From Gammaproteobacteria bacterium (GTDB lineage Bacteria; Pseudomonadota; Gammaproteobacteria; Steroidobacterales; GCA-2729495): a DNA stretch of 58,893 nt. The translations under genes were made by a program, and so were the position numbers. This document shows positions 38,297-47,058 of the stretch, one piece after another. The DNA lies in the NCBI GenBank assembly GCA_024229935.1, contig JAAERX010000048.1, forward strand, positions 1 through 58,893, read 5' to 3'. The notes under the pieces are model-generated. The model was given only the letters and a program-made list of their open reading frames with translations. It was not told the DNA's origin and searched no databases. Each line of letters begins with the position of its first letter. The stretch's first letter is position 1.

Positions 38297-39032
38297 CACT
38301 GTTAATCTCAAAGTCACATATCAGTGGTAGATGGTCGGAAAAGTTCACCCTGGGTACTTCAAAATGTGTGACTGATATATTCTGACTGTACAGTATGAAA
38401 TCAAGTTCCATTCGTGGCCGACGTGTTGGGTAGGTGGGCAGTTTTTTGGTATTTGCATTGCTGAGTCTGGCGGCTTGCATAAACAGAAATATTTCATCCT
38501 CACCCCAAACAGTATTAAAGTCGCCAGCAACGATTACGGGTTTCTTACTGCTGGACACCAGTTCGTAGAGGTGCCGTAACTGTAATTGTCGGTGACGGTA
38601 TTTTAAAGACAGGTGTACAAGAAAAATAGCTACATTATCAAGTTCGAGTTCGATAATGAGTCTTTTTATACCGGTTTCAAAGTAGTGAAAGCGCTCACCA
38701 TGTATAGCTGGGCTGGCAAGAAAAGCATTGGCCTGTTTGCTTACGATAGGGAGTTTCTGATTGAAGGAGCCTTCACCGTATTTATTTCCATAGCAGCTAT
38801 AGTGTCCCAGGGAGTCTGCAATTATTTCAGCCTGATTAATCTGGCTGCTGCGCAATGAGCCTGTATCGACTTCGATAAGACCGACTATATCCGGATTTTT
38901 GCTGCTAATAAATTCTGTAATTCGTTTCAGCTCGGCAGCTTCAGCAAACAGATATCGAGCCCCAGGCAGTGGCAATGGACTGGTTGATCCATTGCCTACA
39001 CCGTAACGGATATTGTATATAAGTAAGCGCAT
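38289..39032 (-). CDS. Endonuclease/exonuclease/phosphatase family protein
   Basis: 247 aa, with no signal peptide or membrane helix. EEP-fold signatures appear in order: YNIRYGVG (metal-site Asn, residues 6-13), IVGLIEVD (Glu ligand), IFLVHLSLK, VAGDFNTVWG (Asp and Asn), LDFILYS and FSDHLPLICDF (Asp-His). All catalytic residues are in place. Substrate could be nucleic acid, a phospholipid or an inositol phosphate; the family alone does not decide. It begins MRLLIYNIRYG. Its end overlaps the start of the FadJ-like gene, so they share a transcript. Confidence 0.85.
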   Translation of the reverse strand: MRLLIYNIRYGVGNGSTSPLPLPGARYLFAEAAELKRITEFISSKNPDIVGLIEVDTGSLRSSQINQAEIIADSLGHYSCYGNKYGEGSFNQKLPIVSKQANAFLASPAIHGERFHYFETGIKRLIIELELDNVAIFLVHLSLKYRHRQLQLRHLYELVSSSKKPVIVAGDFNTVWGEDEIFLFMQAARLSNANTKKLPTYPTRRPRMELDFILYSQNISVTHFEVPRVNFSDHLPLICDFEINSDD

Positions 39033-39138
39033 AGTCAGAGTTTAAGCCCAGCTAGTGTGTTGTTTCACGCATTATTTTGGGAAATACGTCATCATTGGCG
39101 TGTATAGTTCACCCACCTTTTTGTGAGCGTGTATCTTC

Positions 39139-39636
39139 ATGTCAGAAAAAGACCCAATCAGACTATTTGTGACCCATGCTTTTCAGGAGCATGAAGAATA
39201 TGCGCGGCTATTTGAATACCTCGAAAGCCGGGATAACTTTTTTTACAACAATTACAGCAACCCGGAATTTAATCTCGGACCAGGTGGGCAGGAAGCTATA
39301 CAGGAAGAGGTTCGGCGGCAGATGCAGCATGCTGAAGTTGTATTGTTCCCAGTTGGTGTGCATGCTGAAAAACCACAACTTATTGACTTTGAGCTGCTGG
39401 TAGCCCAGGCGTTTAAAAAACCCATAATTGCTATTCAGGCATTTGCTGGTAACGCTAGTATCCCCGAGCAGGCTCTGGAAGTCGCAGATGTGGTAGTGGA
39501 GTGGGATTGCAGGGTCATTATTGACAATATCAGGCAGTTGGCCCGTGGTATTGATAAGAACCAGCTGGATGTTATTGAGTTTGATCTGGAAGGTCTGGAT
39601 GGTCTGAGTAAGGACGATATTGTTAAAGATGACTAG
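39139..39636 (+). CDS. Stand-alone TIR-like domain protein
   Basis: 165 aa. The N-terminal strand IRLFVTHAFQEHEEYARLFE and the following flavodoxin-like layout match the TIR/MTH538-type family seen in Thoeris ThsB proteins. Strand D AEVVLFPVGVHAEKPQL leads to the helix DFELLVAQAFKKPIIAI, where Glu85 sits where TIR NADases have their catalytic glutamate. The acidic C-terminus has no recognisable domain. There is no partner gene such as ThsA, CARF or STING next to it. Function (NAD cleavage, signalling, or something else) is not shown. The start ATG 39139 has a poor ribosome-binding site (TGAGCG). Confidence 0.7.
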   Translation: MSEKDPIRLFVTHAFQEHEEYARLFEYLESRDNFFYNNYSNPEFNLGPGGQEAIQEEVRRQMQHAEVVLFPVGVHAEKPQLIDFELLVAQAFKKPIIAIQAFAGNASIPEQALEVADVVVEWDCRVIIDNIRQLARGIDKNQLDVIEFDLEGLDGLSKDDIVKDD

Positions 39637-39659
39637 TTTGTGCAGGCTATACTGTATTG

Positions 39660-39688
39660 TTTCCAGCCTTTTGGGCTGAACTTAGAAT
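39660..39688 (+). promoter_or_regulatory. Sigma-70-like promoter of the ferredoxin-NADP reductase gene
   Basis: TTTCCA (39660-39665) and TAGAAT (39683-39688) are 17 bases apart, very like the acpP promoter (TTCCCA, 17, TAGAAT). A short inverted repeat AGCC-TTTTG-GGCT lies in the spacer. The distance to the start codon is about 115 bases. Confidence 0.4.
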
Positions 39689-39801
39689 GCACCGGTATAT
39701 CTATATGAGTAAGCACGGGTTGTCGGTCTGACCTGTGTTCAGTAGTATTGCCGCCCTTTGTTGGCGAGACTATCGCCACGTGGCTTAGCAACGGATAAAT
39801 C

Positions 39802-40833
39802 ATGCCTATAAACACGGATGCGCTAATCGTTGGCGCCGGGCCCAGCGGCCTGTTCCAGATTTTTGAGCTTGGACTACTTGGTATCAAGGCTCACATACTT
39901 GACTCTTTGCCTACCCCGGGTGGTCAGTGTACGGAGCTATACCCTGATAAGCCTATTTACGATATACCCGCTATACCTGTATGCAGTGGTCAGGAACTAA
40001 TCGATAACCTGTTGAAACAGGCTGAACCTTTTGGTCCAACTTTTCACTTTAATGAAGAGGTTACCGGTCTCGAGCAAGCTGACGGCTATTTCAAAGTCAC
40101 GACAGCCAATGATCAGGAATTTCATGCCAAAACTGTATTTATTGCCGGTGGTGTAGGTTCGTTCCAACCAAGGCGTTTTCGTCTTGATGGGGTAGATGCG
40201 CTTGAAGGTATCAGTGTGCACTACCGTGTTAAACAACCTGAAATATTTACAGATAAAAAAGTTGTTATATGTGGTGGGGGTGATTCAGCGCTTGATTGGG
40301 CACTTGATTTGGCAGATAAGGCGGCTGAATTAACACTGGTGCATCGACGTGATGAATATCGTGCCGCACCTGCTTCAGTGGCGGCACTTAAGGAGCTTGA
40401 GGCAGCAGGCAAAGTGCGTATTCTGGAAAATGCTAAGGCGTCTGCCTATACGACTTCTGATGATGGTCTGAATAGTGTCACTATCAGCTCTAAAGGTATT
40501 GATGATCTCACCTTGGAAGCGGACCATCTGTTGGCATTTTTTGGCCTGGCGCCAAAGCTTGGGCCTATTGCTGAGTGGGGTTTTACGCTCACCAAAAAGG
40601 CTATTGAAGTTGATACTGAGAAATTTGAGACAAATATTCCAGGTATTTTCGCGATTGGTGACATCAATACTTATCCTGGCAAGAAGAAGCTCATACTCAG
40701 TGGCTTCCATGAGGCAGCCTTGGCAGCATTTGCGGCCAAGGCCATTATTGAGCCAGGAAAAAAAGTGGCGCTGCAGTACACAACCACCAGCCCGGTGATG
40801 CACAAGCGCCTTGGTGTAGAGGATGATGAGTAA
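39802..40833 (+). CDS. Thioredoxin-reductase-like ferredoxin/flavodoxin-NADP reductase
   Basis: 343 aa. FAD motif [19 protein letters not shown] (residues 6-24), followed by [20 protein letters not shown], a signature of the FNR2/YumC type. The NADP motif is [36 protein letters not shown] is the second FAD block. The CxxC of real thioredoxin reductases is absent, which separates it from TrxB. These enzymes move electrons between NADPH and ferredoxin or flavodoxin. The gene is monocistronic, with its own promoter, and downstream lies the convergent channel gene. Confidence 0.92.
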   Translation: MPINTDALIVGAGPSGLFQIFELGLLGIKAHILDSLPTPGGQCTELYPDKPIYDIPAIPVCSGQELIDNLLKQAEPFGPTFHFNEEVTGLEQADGYFKVTTANDQEFHAKTVFIAGGVGSFQPRRFRLDGVDALEGISVHYRVKQPEIFTDKKVVICGGGDSALDWALDLADKAAELTLVHRRDEYRAAPASVAALKELEAAGKVRILENAKASAYTTSDDGLNSVTISSKGIDDLTLEADHLLAFFGLAPKLGPIAEWGFTLTKKAIEVDTEKFETNIPGIFAIGDINTYPGKKKLILSGFHEAALAAFAAKAIIEPGKKVALQYTTTSPVMHKRLGVEDDE

Positions 40834-40893
40834 GGCCTAATGGTTCTTACTTAAATAGCCAGGAACTGATGGTTTAAAATGGCGGGTAAGAAG

Positions 40894-41343
40894 CTAATCC
40901 TCCTTGCGCCAGTATTGAATCATCTCCAGGTAGGTAAAGGATGCTGACCAGGTGATGAGCAGCAGTCCTGTCACACTTTCAATGCCAACTATCATGCGTA
41001 TCGGTCCGGTTGGTAACAGATCTCCGAACCCAAGTGTGGAATACACTGTTGCCGAAAAATAGACATAGTCGAGTAAACCGGCTATATCGGTTTCACTCGT
41101 TATTGCACCATAACCAGACTCACCACTTAGGACCCAGTAGCTAATACCGAATAACCAGATTTCCAGAGTGTGTAGCATCAGCAGCCCATAAATCATGATC
41201 ACAATTCGCAGTCGTGGTCGTAGCCGGGTTGCTGCCATCCAGTTGGTGAAATAGCGCAAACCTTCATAGTGCGACAGAACCGTAATGATCACGATGAACA
41301 TCGTGACCAGCATGGTGATGATATGGAAATTCTCAAAGATCAT
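40894..41343 (-). CDS. Small two-pore-helix potassium-channel-like membrane protein
   Basis: 149 aa. Three or four membrane segments are seen: about residues 6-24, 48-70, 92-100 (pore region) and 115-138. The selectivity filter is TLGFGD (103-108), close to the TVGYGD of potassium channels, preceded by YFSATVYS as in Ion_trans_2 proteins. No RCK or cyclic-nucleotide domain is present, so regulation is not apparent. It is convergent with the reductase gene. Ion selectivity cannot be confirmed from the sequence. Confidence 0.8.
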   Translation of the reverse strand: MIFENFHIITMLVTMFIVIITVLSHYEGLRYFTNWMAATRLRPRLRIVIMIYGLLMLHTLEIWLFGISYWVLSGESGYGAITSETDIAGLLDYVYFSATVYSTLGFGDLLPTGPIRMIVGIESVTGLLLITWSASFTYLEMIQYWRKED

Positions 41344-41659
41344 GTTGGGCGAGATGCATTGCTGCTTTGTATATGTCCTTTATACACCGCGTTGCATTAC
41401 CGGGGCTGATTTATTTAATGCGGCTGAGTGACTGGGTATTTAACGTTCATGCGATGTAGACATATACATCTGATAATCAGGTGTCATCTTAATTTAAAGG
41501 GACTAACCACATTGCTCCTCACTGTACCAAGTGCATTTAGTATGTCGGCTGCTTTTATTCAGGCCCCATTTATATGATTTGACCTTAAACCTAACTTTAA
41601 GCTAGATAATGCGTACAGCGGCTCTTTATTGCCGCCTCATATCTTTGGAAGGAATAAGC
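41344..41659. other. Intergenic gap between the channel gene and the outer-membrane-type gene
   Basis: About 316 bases with no credible reading frame. An 8-bp hairpin, ACATCTGA-TAA-TCAGGTGT (one G-T pair, about 41469-41487), is present without a T-run. The stretch 41640-41659 contains the GGAAGGAAT ribosome-binding site of the next gene. I see no RNA gene. Confidence 0.5.
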
Positions 41660-42430
41660 TTGTTACACGTAAATTTCCATGTACATGCAGCGCGTCTGGT
41701 AGCTGTATTGGGTCTGATTTTTTCATTGCCTGCACAAGCAGCAACACCGCTGGCAACGGGTGATACCGGTATGCTGGTACCCGGTGGCTGGGAATTTACC
41801 GTATTTGCGGCCAGCTCAGGGCGTGATACAGGTGATGAGTATGAGCTGCCTGCAGTGGAAATTGAAACCGGTTTGACTGAGAACACATCCATTTCAGTTG
41901 TGGCAGCACGACAGGTCGTTGATAAACGTGGTCATAGTTCTAATTCAGGGTGGGGTAATGCTGCAGTCGGATTTAAATGGCGTGTATTACATGATGCTGG
42001 CAGGGCGCTGGTCTTTAACCCCAGTTATTCTACTGCGCTAACTAAGACGTCTACACGTCGGGGACTGATTGAAGATATTAATATTTTGACCTTGCCGGTT
42101 ATTGCCTCATATGAAACAGGTGCCTGGATTTTTACAGGTGAGCTTTCATACAGTATGACTTCAGAAAGTTTGGATGGTCTCGGTGCAGGATTTTGGACCG
42201 GTTATCAGGCCAATGAAGATTGGTTGCTCTTGGCAGAAGTCTATGGGGAAGAGTTTTCAGGTGATGATGATGATGGGGGTGTTTATAATTTCCGTCTTGG
42301 TTTTGAGTATGGAGTGGCTGACTCAGCTGCTATCCTCTTCAGCGTTGGTAGCCGTATAGCTTCAGATCTGCCCCGTGAGGAAAAACTGGATTCAGAGTTC
42401 TTCCTTGGGTTTCGTTGGGAAACAGGGTGA
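41660..42430 (+). CDS. Secreted outer-membrane beta-barrel-like protein (transporter-like family)
   Basis: 256 aa from a TTG at 41660, chosen because AAGGAAT lies directly upstream and it gives a proper signal peptide (hydrophobic core LVAVLGLIFSLP, cleavage after AQA). The longer frame from 41609 has an odd polar N-terminus. The mature part alternates aromatic and polar residues in short strands (GFKWRV, SYETGAWIFTGELSYSMTS, FRLGFEYGV, SEFFLGFRWETG) and ends in an aromatic-rich strand close to the C-terminus, as outer-membrane barrels do. The fold resembles the phenol-degradation MetA-like barrels. Cargo is unknown. Confidence 0.6.
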   Translation: MLHVNFHVHAARLVAVLGLIFSLPAQAATPLATGDTGMLVPGGWEFTVFAASSGRDTGDEYELPAVEIETGLTENTSISVVAARQVVDKRGHSSNSGWGNAAVGFKWRVLHDAGRALVFNPSYSTALTKTSTRRGLIEDINILTLPVIASYETGAWIFTGELSYSMTSESLDGLGAGFWTGYQANEDWLLLAEVYGEEFSGDDDDGGVYNFRLGFEYGVADSAAILFSVGSRIASDLPREEKLDSEFFLGFRWETG

Positions 42431-42525
42431 CGGCAGCCGGATGCGCTGCTTTACCTAATTCAAGCCGGGTTACTACTGGCAGGCCCTTAGCTGCAACGGA
42501 TTGAAGCTTGGGTATATCCTAATAG

Positions 42526-42537
42526 CCAATATATTGG
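42526..42537. promoter_or_regulatory. Perfect palindrome upstream of ppa
   Basis: CCAATATATTGG is a 12-base perfect palindrome 135 bases before the ppa start, within a 241-base gap that otherwise shows only a short CCGC-AAA-GCGG hairpin near 42603. It could be an operator. A candidate promoter (TTGAGC at 42621 and TACCAT at 42645) lies downstream. Confidence 0.25.
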
Positions 42538-42671
42538 TTAATGCTATTCCTGCATACCTTATGGGGATGTATGATTCGCGCCCACGAAGCTGGCCAAGCT
42601 CGCCGCAAAGCGGTGCAAATTTGAGCCTGTCTCTACCCACTGCATACCATAGAAAATTATAGAGAAACATA

Positions 42672-43214
42672 ATGCGTCTGGAAAAAATTACTTCCGGTAA
42701 AAATCCACCTGATGAAGTGAATGTGGTTATTGAAGTACCGTTAGGTGGTGAGCCGATTAAGTATGAAGTAGATAAGGTAAGTGGTGCGATGTTTGTTGAT
42801 CGCTTTCTGTATACGGCTACCCATTATCCTTGTAACTACGGATTTATTCCCAACACCCTGTCTGATGATGGTGATCCGGTTGATGTTATGGTCTACGGGA
42901 GTAGGGCACTGGTGCCGGGTGCGGTCCTGGGTGTGCGCCCGCTGGGTGTGCTGATTATGGAAGATGAGGCGGGTCTTGATGAAAAAATTCTTGCTGTGCC
43001 TTGCCAGCGACTGACACCGTATTATGACCATATAAAAGGGCACATTGATTTACCGCAACTTGTACTTGACCGCATTTCTCACTTTTTTGAACAGTATAAG
43101 GCGCTGGAACCCAATAAATGGGTTAAGGTCAAAGGCTGGGAAGGCATTGATGTGGCCAAACAACTTATTCTTGACGGTATAGAAAAAGTCCAAACACAAA
43201 AAAACTACGAGTAA
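42672..43214 (+). CDS. ppa: Inorganic pyrophosphatase, family I
   Basis: 180 aa, close to E. coli Ppa in length. Ppa splits pyrophosphate made by biosynthetic reactions. VIEVPLGGEPIKYEVDK (active-site Glu and Lys), THYPCNYGFIPNTLSDDGDPVDVMV (with the DxDPxD metal signature) and YYDHIKGHIDLP are characteristic. The ATG at 42672 follows AGAGAAACATA. The ABC-F gene starts six bases after the stop, so they are co-transcribed. Confidence 0.97.
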   Translation: MRLEKITSGKNPPDEVNVVIEVPLGGEPIKYEVDKVSGAMFVDRFLYTATHYPCNYGFIPNTLSDDGDPVDVMVYGSRALVPGAVLGVRPLGVLIMEDEAGLDEKILAVPCQRLTPYYDHIKGHIDLPQLVLDRISHFFEQYKALEPNKWVKVKGWEGIDVAKQLILDGIEKVQTQKNYE

Positions 43215-43220
43215 TTACCC

Positions 43221-44828
43221 TTGATCTCTACAGCTAATCTGTCGATCCAATTCGGCGCTAAACCCCTGTTTGAAAATGTTTCCGCCACCTTTGGTGCCAG
43301 TAACCGCTATGGTTTAATTGGTGCGAACGGCTCGGGTAAATCAACATTTATGAAGATGCTTGCAGGTGAACTGGAACCCACTGCAGGGAATGTATCTGTT
43401 GAACCCAATATTCGTGTAGGTCAGTTACGTCAGGATCAGTTTGCCTATGAGGACTGCCGGGTGCTTGATACAGTCATCATGGGGCATGAAAAACTCTGGG
43501 AAGTTATGCAGGAGCGAGATCGTTTGTACTCGTTGCCTGAGATGAGTGATGCAGAGGGTATGCAGGTTGCAGACCTGGAAATAGAGTTTGCCGAAATGGA
43601 TGGATATTCGGCTGAATCTCAGGCGGGTGAATTACTGGAAAGTATCGGGATCCCGGTTGATCAGCATGAAGGCCCGATGAGTAATATTGCCCCGGGTTGG
43701 AAACTTCGTGTACTGCTGGCTCAGGCTTTATTTTCTGACCCGGACATCATGCTGCTTGATGAGCCTACCAATAATCTTGATATCAATACGATTCGTTGGC
43801 TGGAAGGTTTTCTAAGTGCCAGTAAATCCACCATGATTATTATTTCGCACGATCGTCACTTCTTGAACAGTGTCTGTACGCATATGGCTGACCTCGATTA
43901 CGGCCGTATTCAGTTGTTTCCCGGTAATTATGATGAATACATGACAGCAGCTTTAGCGGTACGGGAACGTATACAGTCTGATAATGCAAAAAAGAAAGCC
44001 AAGAAAGCCGAATTGCAGGCCTTCGTGAGCCGTTTTTCTGCCAACGCATCGAAAGCCAAACAGGCTACTTCACGTGCTAAACAGCTGGAAAAAATTGTGT
44101 TGGAAGAACTCAAACCTTCCAGCCGTATAAGCCCGTTTATAAGATTTGAACAGACTAAGCCGCTACGCCGACTGGCTGTTGAGGTGAATGGTTTGACCAA
44201 GGGTTTTGATGAAGGGCCATTGTTTACAAACCTAAATTTGAATATTGAAGCCGGCTCACGGGTTGCCATTATTGGGCAAAACGGTATCGGCAAAACCACG
44301 CTTGTACGTTGCCTGCTTGGTGATATTGAGCCGGATGCTGGTGAGATCAAATGGTCTGAAAATGCCAGGGTGGGTCATTTTGCGCAGGATAATAGTGCTG
44401 AATTTGAACAGGATATGAGTCTGTTCGATTGGATTACCCAGTGGCAACCCAAAGGGGCCGATGAGCAGGTGTTACGCGGTACTTTAGGCAGAATGTTGTT
44501 TTCCAGAGATGACAGTGAAAAATCAGTCAAAGTGGTTTCCGGTGGAGAGAAGGGTAGGCTAATGTTCGGTAAGTTGATTCTCCAGCAGGATAATGTGTTG
44601 GTTATGGATGAGCCCACTAATCACCTTGATATGGAGTCTATAGAGGCGCTCAATCTGGCTTTGGAAAACTATCCGGGTACGCTAATTTTTATCAGTCATG
44701 ATCGTGAATTTGTTTCTTCACTGGCAACACGGGTAATTGAAATAACTTCAGAGAGTGTGGTCGATTATGTTGGCACCTATGAAGAGTATCTGCGTTCACA
44801 GGAAGTAGAGAATATGTGGGTAGCCTGA
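43221..44828 (+). CDS. ybiT: ABC-F family ATPase, YbiT type
   Basis: 535 aa from a TTG at 43221, six bases after ppa. Two ATP-binding cassettes: Walker [10 protein letters not shown] and GQNGIGKTT; signatures [14 protein letters not shown] and [15 protein letters not shown]; Walker [13 protein letters not shown] and [12 protein letters not shown]. The first signature is APGWK rather than LSGGQ, as in E. coli YbiT, and [11 protein letters not shown]-like sequence ([15 protein letters not shown]) also fits YbiT. The linker between cassettes is lysine-rich. No membrane domain is present. ABC-F proteins of this class act on the ribosome; a role in translation under stress is inferred from the family. 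Confidence 0.93.
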   Translation: MISTANLSIQFGAKPLFENVSATFGASNRYGLIGANGSGKSTFMKMLAGELEPTAGNVSVEPNIRVGQLRQDQFAYEDCRVLDTVIMGHEKLWEVMQERDRLYSLPEMSDAEGMQVADLEIEFAEMDGYSAESQAGELLESIGIPVDQHEGPMSNIAPGWKLRVLLAQALFSDPDIMLLDEPTNNLDINTIRWLEGFLSASKSTMIIISHDRHFLNSVCTHMADLDYGRIQLFPGNYDEYMTAALAVRERIQSDNAKKKAKKAELQAFVSRFSANASKAKQATSRAKQLEKIVLEELKPSSRISPFIRFEQTKPLRRLAVEVNGLTKGFDEGPLFTNLNLNIEAGSRVAIIGQNGIGKTTLVRCLLGDIEPDAGEIKWSENARVGHFAQDNSAEFEQDMSLFDWITQWQPKGADEQVLRGTLGRMLFSRDDSEKSVKVVSGGEKGRLMFGKLILQQDNVLVMDEPTNHLDMESIEALNLALENYPGTLIFISHDREFVSSLATRVIEITSESVVDYVGTYEEYLRSQEVENMWVA

Positions 44829-44887
44829 CCTTATATTTCTTTGTGTTATTGTGCATGTCGCTTTTACCTATAGATGTCCGTATTTAA

Positions 44888-46666
44888 ATGTCCACCAAAT
44901 TTTCTTTAGTTTTATTGTGTGTATTGTTCGCCAGTAGTGCATATACATCAGTTACACCTGACACCAAACGGCCGTTGATAGGCGTGGTATTTCTTGTGCA
45001 CGGTGGCTTTGACAAATTTAGTGATGCTGCATTATGGGATTCAACCCTGCAGATTTTTTCCTACGATCCCAATAGCTTTGTTTATCAGAAAGTCATCTGG
45101 AATCCAGGTGCCTGGCCCATGATTCTGCGCGCAGGGAATGCGCCCAAAGAATTGGGTAAATATGCCTTTGAGAGTGAGCGTATAGGCGGCCCAGACCCGG
45201 CCATGGAATACAGCCGTCAGCAACTTGCTGATATGACTGCCACGCTGAAGTTGGCTGAAGCTGAGCTGGGAGTTCGTTTTATTACCGACTATGTGAACTG
45301 GATAGGGGACATCAAACACCTGCCTCAGCCACGTAATATTTATATGCCAGGTATAGAAGGTGGTACACCTGTTAGCTGGTGTGGCGAACAGCAGAAGGGT
45401 GGCGATGGCTGGCCAGAGTGCAATCCGCAGCGCTATGACACAGATGGCACGATTGATCGAATGCTTAGGGCAGGGGTTGAAAAGATTCTGGTTATTGATC
45501 TGACTACCTCAGGTGTCAGGTTCTTTAAGAGTAACGATGTGATTAGGTTAAGCCGTGAGGTTGTTGCGGAATATAATTCATTTAATAACACTGACGTAAC
45601 CTTGCATTGGTTGAATGACCCGACCGACCTGATGCGTGATTCTTATCCGGACAAGCCTGCAGGTTGGACGAGTTCACTTGGTAAACCGGAACACGATCCA
45701 TCTATTCCACTAAAAAGCCGTGGCAATCCAGTTTCTGCTGATCCAGTTCTGGCAACTTTACATGTAGAAGGTATAGAGCAGCACCTGAATGAAAATGTCC
45801 CCATAGATAAAACAGGCGTTCTGTTGGTTAATCATGCTACCCGTAAGTACAATCAGTTATTTGACCCGAAGATTGATGACACGCTTATTCTTAATGCCAA
45901 TATTCGTGATCAGTTACTGCAACGAAACCCTGAGTTGAATGCGGATAATATAGTTGGAGCATGGATGGGTATTAAAGAAGCTAATCCAGCTATCAAACCT
46001 CGCCCGCCATCATCTAGCAAGCTGGAGCGCACCCGGCGTATGAGAGGGGAGAACCTTGGTCATGCATATTTATATGAAACCGATGAAGCCTTTCCAACTG
46101 GGCAATGGGGTTATTTCTATTGGGATGCACTGGAACGACTAAAAAATAATGGGGTTGAGCACATTATTATTGCTTTCCCGCAAATCATGGTGGACTCGGT
46201 GCTTAACCTGGTTGAGTTGCCCAATCAGGTGGCTAAAGAAATAGGTTATAAAAACTGGCTGTATATAAATGAACCGGATTTGGCAAATTACCCTGATGTC
46301 GGTCATCCTTTTGCTGACTACTGGGGTGTCTGGGTAAAACAGATGTGTCCAGTCGCTGACAGTTCTGATCAGCTGCAGCCTTGTTGTTTTGAAATGGGTG
46401 GGTGTTCAGATGGCAGACCTTACCCCCCTTTACGTCTCGCACCTGTTGATAAAGCACGCAATGATCTGGACCCTTCGCTGGCTTATGATGTATCAGAATA
46501 TGGCCACTTGGGTTACGACCCGGCTAAGGGCCAGCCTGACCCAGCACAAGCCGTGCAGAAACAGTACACGGGTACCTGGGCTACCTGGACACCGCCTAAT
46601 ACGGATCCAAGGGTAGGACAGACACTGGCCAAGCATGTCATCAGCTATCTGCAAGGCTCACAGTAA
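44888..46666 (+). CDS. Large secreted protein of unknown function, possibly chelatase-like
   Basis: 592 aa with a signal peptide (core FSLVLLCVLFASSAYTS). Two similar halves are suggested: IGVVFLVHGGFDKF near residue 30 and GVLLVNHATRKYN near 318 look like the first strands of a chelatase-type Rossmann unit. EHIIIAFPQIMVDSVLNLVEL near 427 resembles the last strand-helix of ferrochelatase, but the metal-site His/Glu pair is not conserved. Cysteines cluster in VSWCGEQQKGGDGWPEC and in MCP..QPCCFEMGGC, hinting at disulfides in the periplasm. I do not recognise the family with certainty. It follows ybiT by 59 bases. Confidence 0.55.
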   Translation: MSTKFSLVLLCVLFASSAYTSVTPDTKRPLIGVVFLVHGGFDKFSDAALWDSTLQIFSYDPNSFVYQKVIWNPGAWPMILRAGNAPKELGKYAFESERIGGPDPAMEYSRQQLADMTATLKLAEAELGVRFITDYVNWIGDIKHLPQPRNIYMPGIEGGTPVSWCGEQQKGGDGWPECNPQRYDTDGTIDRMLRAGVEKILVIDLTTSGVRFFKSNDVIRLSREVVAEYNSFNNTDVTLHWLNDPTDLMRDSYPDKPAGWTSSLGKPEHDPSIPLKSRGNPVSADPVLATLHVEGIEQHLNENVPIDKTGVLLVNHATRKYNQLFDPKIDDTLILNANIRDQLLQRNPELNADNIVGAWMGIKEANPAIKPRPPSSSKLERTRRMRGENLGHAYLYETDEAFPTGQWGYFYWDALERLKNNGVEHIIIAFPQIMVDSVLNLVELPNQVAKEIGYKNWLYINEPDLANYPDVGHPFADYWGVWVKQMCPVADSSDQLQPCCFEMGGCSDGRPYPPLRLAPVDKARNDLDPSLAYDVSEYGHLGYDPAKGQPDPAQAVQKQYTGTWATWTPPNTDPRVGQTLAKHVISYLQGSQ

Positions 46667-47058
46667 GCCAGAGTTTAGGTGGTCAGAGAGATTCTAAACG
46701 ATGAGTTATCGCTACCGCGTTACCACGTGAAGAATGATGTCATTTTGGCTATGGCCAGGTGAGGGGGTAGGGTTTATTGATTTGCCCACTGATATGGCTT
46801 TAGATACCTTTATATTGCGCATAATGTATATTATGTTAAATAGAGGGTGTGTTTTGGGTGAGGTATACCCATATTTGGAATGAATCCAGACAATCCCCCG
46901 CTTTATCTGCTTTGCAGGATGCCGGTATATAACCGCCCTTCAATGGCTTTTAATTCAGTAACCTGTAACTACTCCGTAAAGTGTTCTCTAGTGTGGATTA
47001 GCCCTGCCAGAAGCATTTGAGGTTACGCTGCGCACCGCTTTAGCTGAGTTGGCCCTGG
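46667..47058. other. Intergenic gap between convergent genes
   Basis: 392 bases between the secreted protein and argE, whose 3' ends face each other. The middle is AT-rich (about 46795-46845). A GGTATACC palindrome sits near 46862-46869. I found no tRNA, no terminator with a T-run and no credible reading frame. Confidence 0.5.
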
